From: Candidatus Intricatilinea gracilis
Lineage (GTDB): Bacteria > Pseudomonadota > Gammaproteobacteria > Burkholderiales > Burkholderiaceae_C
DNA length: 64,000 bases
Direction: 5' to 3'
Assembly: GCA_016702605.1 (NCBI GenBank)
Contig: JADJDQ010000021.1
Span: forward strand, 1,178,001 to 1,242,000
The notes under the pieces were generated by a model, which worked only from the letters and a program-made list of their open reading frames with translations, was not told the origin of the DNA and did no database searches. The translations under genes were made by a program, and so were the position numbers. Shown here in pieces: positions 49,111 to 57,976 of this stretch (positions are counted from its first letter, which is position 1; the number at the start of each line of letters is the position of its first letter).

Positions 49111-49511
49111 CACGGTCGCTCCGCCAGCGTCGCGAAGCGCCGCAGGAATCCGGTCTCGAGCCGGGCCATGGCCGTGCGCATCTCTTCCTCTTGCGCGTCC
49201 AGCGTCAGGAACTCCTGCTCGACCGTGTCGCGCAGCCGGGCCAGATCGGTGCCGCGCAGCGCACGCCGCACCGAGACAACGACGGCCAGGCCGGTCTTGA
49301 CGAGCACGCCTTCGTCCACGGCGACGAACACCTCGCCCTGCGCGGCTGACTCGTAGCTCAGGATGCCCGGCACCAGGGCGGCCACGCAGTCCAGCCGCCG
49401 CGGCAGCAGGCCGTACGCGCCTTGCGCGGTTTCCACGACGATGCTCGCCACGCCCGTCTCGTCGGCGAATATCTCGAAGGGCAGCAAGACCCTAAGCGTC
49501 ATCGACGGCAT
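49110..49511 (-). CDS. atpC: N-type ATPase epsilon subunit
   Basis: A 133-residue epsilon subunit. The N-terminal beta domain reads TLRVLLPFEIFADETGVASIVVETAQGAYGLLPRRLDCVAAL, and a C-terminal helix pair follows. The start at 49511 is three bases after a GAGGAGG site inside atpD; an alternative ATG at 49502 exists. It overlaps the atpD stop by 20 bases. Confidence 0.88.
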   Translation of the reverse strand: MPSMTLRVLLPFEIFADETGVASIVVETAQGAYGLLPRRLDCVAALVPGILSYESAAQGEVFVAVDEGVLVKTGLAVVVSVRRALRGTDLARLRDTVEQEFLTLDAQEEEMRTAMARLETGFLRRFATLAERP

Positions 49512-50964
49512 GTGCCTCCTCGTCGGCAAGCTGGGGTCCGGATTCGGTCTGAGCCGAGAGCTTGGCTGTGGCCTTTGCCTTGGCGGTGGCTTCATCCACT
49601 GCGCCGATCATGTATAGCGCGCTCTCGGGCAGGTCCTTGAACTCGTCGGCCAGGATGCGTTCACAGCCGTCCAGCGCGTCCTTCAGGCTGACCAGCTTGC
49701 CCTTCAGGCTGGTGAACTGCTCGGTCGTGAAGAAGGGCTGCGTCAGGAAGCGCTCGAGCCGGCGTGCGCGGGCCACTACCTTTCGGTCGTCGGGCGACAG
49801 CTGCTCCAGCCCGAGCATCGCGATGATGTCCTTCAGTTCGGCGTACTGGGCCAGCGTGCGGCGGATGGCCTGCGCCAGCGTGTAGTGGCGCTCGCCGACG
49901 ATGCCCGGCGTGACCATCTTCGAGCTCGACTGCAGCGGGTCGATGGCCGGGAACAGGCCTTCGCTGGCGCGCTTGCGCGACAGCACGATGGACGCCGACA
50001 GGTGCGAGAAGGTGTGCACCGCCGCCGGGTCGGTGAAGTCATCGGCCGGCACGTACACCGCCTGGATCGAGGTGATGGCGCCGCTGTCGGTGTTGGCGAT
50101 GCGCTCTTCCAGCGCTGCCAGTTCGGTGCCCATCGTCGGCTGGTAGCCCAGGCGCGACGGCATCTGCCCCATCAGGCCCGACACCTCGGCGCCGGCCTGG
50201 ATGAAGCGGAAGATGTTGTCGATGAGCAGCAGCACGTCGCGGTGTTCGTCGTCGCGGAAGTACTCGGCCATCGTCAGCGCCGCATGGCCGACCCGAAAGC
50301 GCGCACCAGGCGGCTCGTTCATCTGCGCGAAGATCATCACCATCTGCGGCAGCACGCCGGCGGCCTTCATCTCGCGGTACAGCTCCTCGCCTTCGCGCGA
50401 ACGTTCGCCGATGCCGCAGAAGATGCTCACGCCGGCCTGGTGGCCGATCATGTTGTGGATCATCTCGGTCAGCAGCACCGTCTTGCCGACGCCCGCGCCG
50501 CCGAACAGGCCTGCCTTGCCGCCGCGCTCCAGCGGCGTGAGCACGTCGATGGACTTGATGCCGGTCTCGAAGACCTCGGACTTCGTGGAGCGCCGCGCCA
50601 GTGGTGGCGGCCGGCAGTGCACCGAGCGCCACTGAACGTCGGCCAGCGCCGGCTCACGGTCGATGGTGTTGCCGAAGACGTCGAACATGCGCGACAGGAT
50701 GGCCTTGCCCACGGGCGCCTGCAGCGGAGCGCCGGTGTCCTCGACGGGCATGCCCCGAGCCAGGCCCTGGGTGGGGCCGAGCGCGATGCCGCGCACGTGC
50801 CGGGCGTCGCGCTGGGCCAGCACCTCGATGGCGACGCCGCCGCCGACGCCTGCGCGCAGCAGCGAATGGATGGAAGGTAGTGCGACGTCGAACCGCATGT
50901 CCACGACGCTGCCGCGCACCGCAACAATGACGCCGGGCTGCGCAGTGGTAGTCGGTCGATTCAT
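49492..50964 (-). CDS. atpD: N-type ATPase beta subunit, first gene of the operon
   Basis: A 490-residue catalytic subunit. Walker A is GGAGVGKTVLL, the arginine-finger-side loops GERSREGEELYREM and DNIFRFIQAGAEVSGLMGQMPSRLGYQPT are intact, and the DELSEED-region equivalent is present. The ATG at 50964 (MNRPTTTAQPG) is preferred to a much longer open frame. A basic/acidic tail follows the domain. It heads the operon and is divergent from nhaA across 305 bases. Confidence 0.93.
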   Translation of the reverse strand: MNRPTTTAQPGVIVAVRGSVVDMRFDVALPSIHSLLRAGVGGGVAIEVLAQRDARHVRGIALGPTQGLARGMPVEDTGAPLQAPVGKAILSRMFDVFGNTIDREPALADVQWRSVHCRPPPLARRSTKSEVFETGIKSIDVLTPLERGGKAGLFGGAGVGKTVLLTEMIHNMIGHQAGVSIFCGIGERSREGEELYREMKAAGVLPQMVMIFAQMNEPPGARFRVGHAALTMAEYFRDDEHRDVLLLIDNIFRFIQAGAEVSGLMGQMPSRLGYQPTMGTELAALEERIANTDSGAITSIQAVYVPADDFTDPAAVHTFSHLSASIVLSRKRASEGLFPAIDPLQSSSKMVTPGIVGERHYTLAQAIRRTLAQYAELKDIIAMLGLEQLSPDDRKVVARARRLERFLTQPFFTTEQFTSLKGKLVSLKDALDGCERILADEFKDLPESALYMIGAVDEATAKAKATAKLSAQTESGPQLADEEAHAVDDA

Positions 50965-51269
50965 GATGTGGGCTTGGTCAACCGGTCTTACACCGGCGGT
51001 GTCTGCAGCCGAACGACGCTGGATCGGCATGTCGTGCGTCCTTGGACCGGGCCAGCAACCCGCCTGCAGTTCTGGGACGACGACGCAGTTTTGGCTGTTC
51101 CAGCTTGCCCGTCTGTACGGCGGCGCACGTTTGCCCGACTGTTCGCCAACGCACAGTGCAGCCGGAACGGATCGCGACAATCCCGGCGGATGACTCCTGC
51201 GCACCCAGCCCCTCAGACACCTGCACCGCCCTTTCACTGCGTGGACACGGCCGGCCTGTCGCATCGACC
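50965..51269. promoter_or_regulatory. Divergent promoter region of N-ATPase operon and nhaA
   Basis: A 305-base gap between two divergently transcribed ion-transport operons. A perfect palindrome ACACCG-G-CGGTGT lies at 50990-51002, 26 bases before the atpD start, and could be an operator or leader hairpin. No clear sigma-70 boxes were identified. No gene is seen. Confidence 0.5.
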
Positions 51270-52649
51270 ATGAGTGCAGGCGGTCTGGCGCGAGACGACG
51301 AGTTGATGGGCCGGACCTTGGCCGAGCGCGCAGGCGATCTGGTGGCGCGGCCATTCCAGCTGTTCGTGCGGCGTCAGGCATCGGGCGGCATGGTGCTGCT
51401 GGGCTGCGCCGTGCTGGCGCTCGTGTGGGCCAACTCGCCGTGGGCCTGGGCCTACCAGCAGATGCTGGGGGTGCCGCTGGCCATCTCGCTGGGTGAGTCG
51501 GTGCTGCGCCTGGACCTCCGCCACTGGATCAATGACGGCCTGATGGCGATCTTCTTCTTCGGCGTCGGGCTCGAGATCAAGCGCGAGTTTCTCGTCGGAG
51601 AACTGGCCGAGCGCCGCAAGGCGATGCTGCCGATCATGGCCGCCGTGGGCGGCATGGTGGCGCCGGCACTGATCTACGCCGCGTTCAACCTCGGTGGCGC
51701 GGGCGCCCGAGGGTGGGGAATTCCGATGGCGACCGACATCGCCTTTGCACTCGGCGCGCTGGCCGTACTCGGTTCGCGCATCCCCGAATCGATCAAGGTG
51801 TTCCTGGTCGCGCTGGCCATCGTCGACGACCTCGGCGCCTTGCTGGTCATCGCGATGGTCTACACCGCGTCGATCGAGTGGCGTGGCATCGCCCTGATCG
51901 TCGCCTTGTTGCTGGCCTTGTGGGTGGCCAATCGTTCTGGTGTCCGTCGCGGGTCGATCTACCTGGTGCTCGGACTGGGCCTGTGGGCAGGGTTCTTCAT
52001 CTCGGGTTTGCACGCGACATTGGCCGGTGTGCTGACGGCGTTGTTCGTGCCGGCGCGTGTGAAGATCGTGCCCGGCGCGCTGCCGCAGGTGATCCGCCGC
52101 GGCGCCGACGACATCGAGGCACAGGCCCTGGACGACGAACCCGACGCGATGGATCCCGGCCGAGTGGCCATCATCGGCGCACTCGGCGGCAGCCTGGACG
52201 CCGCCACCGCGCCGCTGCAGCGTTTCGAGCACATGGTGCAGCCTTGGGTCACCTATGCCATCCTGCCGGCCTTCGGCTTGTTCAATGCCGGGGTGACCAT
52301 CGACGCTGCGGTGCTGCGGGTGCTGCCCACGGCCGTGCCGATGGGCATCATGGTCGGTCTCGTGGTCGGCAAGTCGGTCGGCATCGGCCTGGCCAGCTGG
52401 CTGGCCGTGAAGTCCGGCCTGGCGGCCTTGCCCGAAGGGGCGACCTGGCGGCAACTGATCGGCACGTCGTTTCTGGCGGGCATCGGCTTCACCATGGCGC
52501 TGTTCATCAGCGGCCTGGCCTTTGCCGGCACCCATTTCGAGCGTGAGGCTCAACTGGCCATCCTGGTCGGCTCCTTGCTGGCCGCGCTGGTCGGCATCAC
52601 CATCTTGCTCACTTCGAAGGCGGCGCCGATGCCCGCCTTGCCACGCTGA
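51270..52649 (+). CDS. nhaA: NhaA family Na+/H+ antiporter
   Basis: A 459-residue inner-membrane antiporter that exports sodium in exchange for protons. The signature HWINDGLMAIFFFGVGLEIKRE, the ATDIAFALGALAVLGSRIP helix with its essential aspartate, and ALAIVDDLGALLVIA with the Asp pair are all present. The start MSAGGLARDDELM at 51270 lies inside a longer frame. The stop overlaps the P-type ATPase start (TGATG), so they are co-translated. With the divergent N-ATPase this forms a sodium-handling group. Confidence 0.92.
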   Translation: MSAGGLARDDELMGRTLAERAGDLVARPFQLFVRRQASGGMVLLGCAVLALVWANSPWAWAYQQMLGVPLAISLGESVLRLDLRHWINDGLMAIFFFGVGLEIKREFLVGELAERRKAMLPIMAAVGGMVAPALIYAAFNLGGAGARGWGIPMATDIAFALGALAVLGSRIPESIKVFLVALAIVDDLGALLVIAMVYTASIEWRGIALIVALLLALWVANRSGVRRGSIYLVLGLGLWAGFFISGLHATLAGVLTALFVPARVKIVPGALPQVIRRGADDIEAQALDDEPDAMDPGRVAIIGALGGSLDAATAPLQRFEHMVQPWVTYAILPAFGLFNAGVTIDAAVLRVLPTAVPMGIMVGLVVGKSVGIGLASWLAVKSGLAALPEGATWRQLIGTSFLAGIGFTMALFISGLAFAGTHFEREAQLAILVGSLLAALVGITILLTSKAAPMPALPR

Positions 52650-55645
52650 TGCGCCCGCAACAAGTTGTCGAAGCTCGCCGCCAGGCAGCACCCCACGACC
52701 CGTCGCTGATCGAGCTGGCCGCTCTGGCGCAGTCCCTGGGCACCGATCTCGATCAAGGCCTCGGCGCCGACGAGGCGGCAAGACGCCTGCAGGCCAACGG
52801 CCCCAACGAGTTGCGCCCGGTGCCTGCCGTGCCGGTATGGCGCCGGGCGCTGGCGCAGCTGCAGGACCCGCTGGTCTACCTGCTCGGTGCCGCTGCTGCC
52901 GTGGCCCTGGCCGCCTGGTGGTTCGAGGGGCGTGGCCAAGCGGGGGTGGCGGGCTGGCCGCTGGACGCCATCGTCATCGTCTGTGTGGTGCTGCTGAACG
53001 CGGTGCTGGGCTGGCTGCAGGAGGCCAAGGCGGCGCAGGCCGTGGCGGCGCTGGCCCGCATGACCACCGCCACCTCGGCCGTGTTGCGCGGCGGCGTCGT
53101 GACACGGGTGCCGAGCGCCGAACTCGTCAAGGGTGACGTGCTGGTGCTCGCTGAGGGTGACGCCGTGGGCGCCGATGCCCGGCTGATCCAGGCCGCGGCG
53201 CTCAAGCTGCTCGAAGCGCCGTTGACGGGTGAAAGCGAGGCGGTGCTGAAGCATGCGGCCGTGCTGCCCGCGCCCGTGGCGCTGGGTGACCGGCTCAACA
53301 TGGTGTTCAAGGGCACTGCGGTTGCGCAGGGCACCGGGCGGGCCGTCGTCACCGCCACCGGCATGCAGACCGAGATGGGCGGCATCGCCACGCTGCTGGA
53401 CACCACGGCCGACGCGCCGACGCCGCTGCAGGTCGAGATCGCCCATCTGGGCAAGGTGCTGGGCATTGCGGCACTGCTGATCGCTGCGGTGGTGGTGGCC
53501 ACGATCCTGTTGATCTCGGACATCCACGGCGTGGCCGATGTCGTCACGGTGCTGCTGCTCGGTGTGTCGCTGGCCGTGGCTGCCGTGCCCGAGGGGTTGC
53601 CCGCGATCTTGTCGGTGGTGCTGGCAATGGGTGTGCGCCGCATGGCGCGCCACCATGCCATCGTCAAGAAGCTGGCCTCGGTCGAGACCCTCGGCTCGGC
53701 CTCGGTCATTGCGTCCGACAAGACCGGCACGTTGACTCGCGGCGAGATGACCGTGCAGCGGGTGATGACGGCCTCGGGGCGCAGCGACATCACCGGTGTG
53801 GGGTATGCCCCCGACGGCCGCGCCGAGTCGGCCGGTGCCGCGTTGCCCGCAGGCCCGCTGAGCCTGGAAGTCCACGCCGTGCTGCAAGGCGGCAGCCTGG
53901 CCGGCAATGCCCAGCTGCAGCAGGACGACAGCGGCGCCTGGGGCATCCAGGGCGACCCGACCGAAGCGGCGTTCATCGTCGCCGAACGCAAGCTGGGCCG
54001 GGGGCAGGGTGGTGACGACGGCGCGCCCGCTGGCCAGCCACGCTTCGAGCGTATCGGCGAGATCCCCTTCACCTCGCAGCGCAAGATGATGTCGGTGCTC
54101 GTGCTGGACCCTGCCGACGGTGAGGCTCCCCTGCTCCTGACCAAGGGGGCACCCGACGTGCTGCTGGCGCACTGCACCCACGCGCGCCGCGGTGAGGCCA
54201 CCGTGCCACTCGACGCCGCGCTGCAGGCGCAGCTGCTGGCCGACGTGGCGGCGATGGCCGATGACGCCCTGCGCACCCTGGCCGTGGCACGCCGCCGCCT
54301 GGCCTCCGGCACGCAGATTCCGGGTGATGCGGCGGCAGCGGGCGAACTGGAACGGGGGCTGGAGTACCTCGGCAGCGTGGGCATCATCGACCCGCCGCGC
54401 CAGGAGGCGGCCACTGCCATCGCCCAGGCGCACCAGGCCGGCATCCGCGTGATCATGATCACCGGTGATCACCCGCGCACGGCAGCGCGTATCGCGGCCG
54501 ATCTCGGCATCATCTCCACCGCCACCGCCACCGCCACCGCCACCGCCACCGCCACCGCCACCACCACCACCACCAGCGAAGCCAGCGCCGCTGCGCCGGT
54601 GCTCACGGGCATCGAACTCGACCAGCTGGTCGACGACGAGGCCTTCACCGCTGCCGTGCTGACCACCTCGGTGTTCGCCCGCGTTGCGCCGAGGCACAAG
54701 CTGCGTATCGTGCAGGCGCTGCAAGCCAGTGGCCAGGTGGTGGCGATGACGGGTGACGGCGTCAACGATGCCCCGGCACTCAAGGCCGCCGACATCGGCG
54801 TGGCGATGGGTGTGGCCGGCACCGAAGTCACCAAGGAAGCGGCGCACATGATCCTGGCCGACGACCACTTCGCCACCATCGTGCTGGCGGTGCGCGAGGG
54901 GCGTGGTGTGCTCGACAACATCCGCAAGTTCCTGCGTTATCTGCTGTCGTCGAACCTGGCCGAGGTGCTGACGGTGTTTGCCGGCGTGGTGGGGGCCGGG
55001 GTCATCGGCCTGACGGCCTCGGCCACCGGATCGGGCGGTGAGGTGGTGCTGCCACTGCTGGCCACCCAGATCCTGTGGATCAACCTGATCACCGACACCG
55101 GGCCCGCGCTGGCCATGGGGGTGGACCCGATCGCCGACGACGTCATGACGCGCCAGCCGCGCCTGCGCAGCCAGCGCATCATCGATGCCGACATGGGGCT
55201 GACCGTGCTCGAGACCGGTGTCGTGATGGCGGTGTCGACGCTGCTGACGCTCGACCTGTTCCTGCCCGGCGGGCTGATCGAGCCGGTGGATGCCTGGCTG
55301 GGCGCCGGCCCGCACAGCCTGGATCTGGCGCGCACGGCCGCCTTCACGGTGCTGGTGCTGACGCAGCTGTTCAACTGCTTCAACGCACGCTCGGCAACGA
55401 GGTCCGCGTTGTCGGCAGCGTTCTCGAACCGATGGTTGTGGGCGGCGGTGGCCCTGTCGGCGGCACTGCAGGTGGCTGTCGTGCACCTGCCCTTGCTCAA
55501 CCTCGCCTTCGGCACCGTGCCACTGTCGGCGCAGCAGTGGGGCGTGTGTGTGGTGATCGCCAGCGGGGTGCTCTGGTTCAGCGAAGCACGAAAGCTGCTG
55601 CGCGGCCTGTGGACCCGGCCTGCGCCAGCAGCGACTTCGGCCTAA
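52649..55645 (+). CDS. Cation-translocating P-type ATPase (P2-type)
   Basis: A 998-residue pump. The N-terminal cation-ATPase domain is followed by the actuator loop (LTGES), M4 with AAVPEGLPA, the phosphorylation motif DKTGTLTRGEM, the hinge MTGDGVNDAPALKAADIG, and M6 with LWINLITDTGPALAMG. The PEGLP and N-x-x-T-D motifs resemble Ca2+ or Na+/K+ class P2 pumps; the ion is not certain. Between DLGII and the VLTG segment an unusual Thr-Ala-rich linker is encoded by a hexamer repeat. It overlaps the nhaA stop, so it is in one operon with the antiporter. Confidence 0.88.
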   Translation: MRPQQVVEARRQAAPHDPSLIELAALAQSLGTDLDQGLGADEAARRLQANGPNELRPVPAVPVWRRALAQLQDPLVYLLGAAAAVALAAWWFEGRGQAGVAGWPLDAIVIVCVVLLNAVLGWLQEAKAAQAVAALARMTTATSAVLRGGVVTRVPSAELVKGDVLVLAEGDAVGADARLIQAAALKLLEAPLTGESEAVLKHAAVLPAPVALGDRLNMVFKGTAVAQGTGRAVVTATGMQTEMGGIATLLDTTADAPTPLQVEIAHLGKVLGIAALLIAAVVVATILLISDIHGVADVVTVLLLGVSLAVAAVPEGLPAILSVVLAMGVRRMARHHAIVKKLASVETLGSASVIASDKTGTLTRGEMTVQRVMTASGRSDITGVGYAPDGRAESAGAALPAGPLSLEVHAVLQGGSLAGNAQLQQDDSGAWGIQGDPTEAAFIVAERKLGRGQGGDDGAPAGQPRFERIGEIPFTSQRKMMSVLVLDPADGEAPLLLTKGAPDVLLAHCTHARRGEATVPLDAALQAQLLADVAAMADDALRTLAVARRRLASGTQIPGDAAAAGELERGLEYLGSVGIIDPPRQEAATAIAQAHQAGIRVIMITGDHPRTAARIAADLGIISTATATATATATATATTTTTSEASAAAPVLTGIELDQLVDDEAFTAAVLTTSVFARVAPRHKLRIVQALQASGQVVAMTGDGVNDAPALKAADIGVAMGVAGTEVTKEAAHMILADDHFATIVLAVREGRGVLDNIRKFLRYLLSSNLAEVLTVFAGVVGAGVIGLTASATGSGGEVVLPLLATQILWINLITDTGPALAMGVDPIADDVMTRQPRLRSQRIIDADMGLTVLETGVVMAVSTLLTLDLFLPGGLIEPVDAWLGAGPHSLDLARTAAFTVLVLTQLFNCFNARSATRSALSAAFSNRWLWAAVALSAALQVAVVHLPLLNLAFGTVPLSAQQWGVCVVIASGVLWFSEARKLLRGLWTRPAPAATSA
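54516..54576 (+). repeat. Hexanucleotide tandem repeat (CCACCG) inside the P-type ATPase gene
   Basis: About eight or nine copies of a CCACCG-type unit, ending in CCACCA variants, encode Thr-Ala dipeptides followed by a Thr run. The unit is six bases, so length change by slippage would alter the linker by two residues without breaking the frame. Confidence 0.85.
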
Positions 55646-55665
55646 CTGCTCGCGGCCGCAGCCGG

Positions 55666-56580
55666 TCACGCCACCTGCAAACGCCGCGGCCCGCTGCCGC
55701 CGTCCCACTGCAGCAGGCTGCCGTTGGTGAGCAGGGCGACCGTCGCCGTGTTGCCGGCGGCTACCGCCACGACGCCGTCGAGCAACTTGTGTGGTGTGAC
55801 GGCGAAACCGTCGCCCCAGGCCCACAAGGTGTGGTCGGTGCGGATGGCCAGCGAGTGGCGCGATCCGGTGGCGATGGCGCGTGCAGCGTCGAACAGCCGT
55901 CCCCAGCGATCGGCCTTGTCGCCCAGGCCGTGGGTACCGAGTGGCCCGTAACGGTTGCCGCCGGTGCCGAGCACCACGCCGGATTGGCTCAGGTACAACG
56001 CATGACCGGTATGCGCCTTCACGGCCACGGCGTCGGTTGCGGTGACGACGAAGTCGGTCGTGGCGGTGAGCCGGCCGTCGCCGTATTGACCGCGGTGCGC
56101 CAGACCTTGCACCCACAGGGTGCCGTCGCGGCGGATGTAGTAGTCGGCACTGTCGCCGATGCAGGCGCTGACCACGTCGTCGGCCACACGCTGCGGCGCC
56201 TGCAACTTGCCACCGCCGCGCCAGAGCACCCCGGCCTGGTCGACGGCGAACCAGCCCGACTGGCCGCTGGCAAAGGTGCTGACGCGCGGCATCAACACCT
56301 GGCTCGATGAGCCTGGCGCCTCACCCCAGCGGGTCAGCCGGCCATCGTTGAGCAAGGCGAAGAAACCATCCTCGCTCACACCCACCTGCTGCACGCTCGT
56401 GCGCATGCGCAGGGGCTGGCCGCGGCCCGTCCAGCCATAGGCCACACCGTCGATCAGGGCCATGTGATGGTCGTAATACGACGCCAGCTGCGGGCCGGAG
56501 CTGTCGGCAAGAGCCTGGGTGCAGGTCATCATCATGGCTGGTGCGCCGCCGATCACCCCAAGCACCGTGCGCCGCTGCAT
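55666..56580 (-). CDS. Exported RCC1-like repeat protein
   Basis: A 304-residue exported protein. A signal peptide (RRTVLGVIGGAPAMMMTCTQALA) precedes RCC1-like blade repeats seen as G-x-x-x-x-x-L-x-x-D-G-x-x-x-x-W segments such as VGVSEDGFFALLNDGRLTRW, GDSADYYIRRDGTLWVQG and ATGSRHSLAIRTDHTLWAWG. The start is placed at MQRRTVLG, with GGGAG upstream. RCC1 propellers bind proteins; the role of secreted bacterial ones is unknown. It converges on the P-type ATPase. Confidence 0.75.
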   Translation of the reverse strand: MQRRTVLGVIGGAPAMMMTCTQALADSSGPQLASYYDHHMALIDGVAYGWTGRGQPLRMRTSVQQVGVSEDGFFALLNDGRLTRWGEAPGSSSQVLMPRVSTFASGQSGWFAVDQAGVLWRGGGKLQAPQRVADDVVSACIGDSADYYIRRDGTLWVQGLAHRGQYGDGRLTATTDFVVTATDAVAVKAHTGHALYLSQSGVVLGTGGNRYGPLGTHGLGDKADRWGRLFDAARAIATGSRHSLAIRTDHTLWAWGDGFAVTPHKLLDGVVAVAAGNTATVALLTNGSLLQWDGGSGPRRLQVA

Positions 56581-56928
56581 CTGGCTGCTCCCGTGTCGGC
56601 ACCAACGTCGCCGGGCCGTGTCGCGGTGGCGCCCGGCCGGGTGCAGCGCCTCATCGCGGCGCACCTGCGTCGGTCAGCGTCTCGCCGAAGACTCCACGCA
56701 AGACGCCATTGCTGCCTACTGGCAGGTTGTGCGGCTGCTCGACCAGGGAACGGCGACAAGGCATGGCCGGATTCTGCCCGCCTGCGGGAGCGCCAGCCAC
56801 TACCTGCAGCCGGCGCCCGGGCGCTCGGTGCTGCCACACACCTGGACGCCTTGCCCGTGCTGCCCCCGCGGCAGACCCGACAATCGCCACTCTGCGCGCC
56901 TGGCCGCGCAACACACCGACGGCACCAC
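56581..56928. other. 348-base divergent intergenic region
   Basis: Between the RCC1-like gene (minus) and the TIR gene (plus). Open frames pass through it, including one in which the segment GQRLAEDSTQDAIAAYWQVV looks protein-like, but none has a supported start or family. It should contain both promoters. Confidence 0.35.
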
Positions 56929-57867
56929 ATGGACGGCAGCGCGAACCGGGTTTTCATCTCCTACCGGCGGGACGACGCCGCCGGCTACGCCGGCCGACTG
57001 GAGGAGGCGCTGGAAAAGCGCTTCGGCCGCGGCAGCGTGTTTCGCGATGTGCTCGACATCCCGCCGGGCGAGGACTTCGTCACCGCCATCCGCACCCGGC
57101 TGAGCGGCGCGCAGGGTGTGCTGGTGCTGATCGGCCCGCGCTGGGCCGGCGGCGAACTGCCCGGGCAACGGCGCATCGACGACGACGGCGATTTCGTGCG
57201 CCTCGAAGTGGCCGCGGCCCTGACCACCGGTGCACGGGTGGTGCCGGTGCTGCTGCCCGGCGCCGAGATGCCGGCCGAGGCCGATCTGCCCGAGCCGCTG
57301 AAACCGCTGGCCAGACGCAATGCACTGAGCCTGAGCGACGCCCATTGGCCCGCCGATATCGACCGCCTGGCCGCAGCCGTCGGCCTGCCCGGGCGGCGCA
57401 GCGTCTGGCCCTGGGCGCTGGGCGGGGCAGTCGTCGCCGCAGGGTGTGTGGCGGCGCTGTGCTGGTTCAAGCCCTGGGTACCGACCGACCCGACCGACCG
57501 GCTGATCGGCAGCTGGCAGGCCGAGGTGACCTACAGCTGGCGCGCCAAACACGTCGAACGTTTCGAGTTCAAGCGCCACGCCGGACAACTCACCGGCACC
57601 GCCACCTTCCTGAGTTACCCACGCGCCATCGACAAGCTCGAGTTCGACGGCAGCAACCTGCGCTTCGAGACCCACACCCAGCAGTCGATGGGCAACGAGA
57701 CACGCGAGCTCACCCACCGCTACAGCGCCGAGTTGCGAGGCCAGACGCCCGATGACCTGCTGGCGCTGCGCATGCAGACGAGCGGTGCGTTCCACGCCAC
57801 GCCGCCGCTCGAGTTCGACGCCCGGCGTGTGGCCCCGGCGGCGGCGTCCTCATCACCGTCGCGCTGA
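56929..57867 (+). CDS. Membrane-anchored TIR domain protein
   Basis: A 312-residue protein. Residues about 5-140 form a TIR_2-type domain: RVFISYRRDDAAGYAGRLEE, SVFRDVLDIPPGEDFVTAI, GVLVLIGPRW and the helix DFVRLEVAAAL, whose Glu could be the NADase-type catalytic residue. One TM helix (WALGGAVVAAGCVAALCWF) at about 161-180 is followed by a lipocalin-like beta-rich part of about 120 residues. Bacterial TIR proteins serve as NAD+-cleaving effectors or signalling adaptors; which applies is unknown. ATG at 56929 opens the domain. Confidence 0.8.
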   Translation: MDGSANRVFISYRRDDAAGYAGRLEEALEKRFGRGSVFRDVLDIPPGEDFVTAIRTRLSGAQGVLVLIGPRWAGGELPGQRRIDDDGDFVRLEVAAALTTGARVVPVLLPGAEMPAEADLPEPLKPLARRNALSLSDAHWPADIDRLAAAVGLPGRRSVWPWALGGAVVAAGCVAALCWFKPWVPTDPTDRLIGSWQAEVTYSWRAKHVERFEFKRHAGQLTGTATFLSYPRAIDKLEFDGSNLRFETHTQQSMGNETRELTHRYSAELRGQTPDDLLALRMQTSGAFHATPPLEFDARRVAPAAASSSPSR

Positions 57868-57976
57868 CTCGGCTCATCGGCGGCTCGGTGCCTCATCGGG
57901 CGGCCCAGTCTGGCCACCCCTCGGTGGCGTCGTCGATCCTCACGCCGAGCATCGAACCCGCCAACACCGGCTCCGC

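Noticed and set aside
49512..49595. A longer start for atpC
   Set aside because: The extension overlaps atpD in another frame and is Pro/Arg-rich; 49511 has GAGGAGG upstream.
50965..51381. A longer N-terminus for atpD
   Set aside because: The frame continues across the divergent promoter region into nhaA; family beta subunits begin near MNRPTTTAQPG.
54465..54662. A proline-rich open frame and its glycine/valine-rich antisense over the hexamer repeat
   Set aside because: These are shadow translations of the CCACCG tract in the P-type ATPase gene.
56929..57867. TIR gene and neighbours as an antiphage defence island
   Set aside because: No cyclase, restriction, CRISPR, toxin or integrase genes are nearby, and neighbours are envelope and channel genes.
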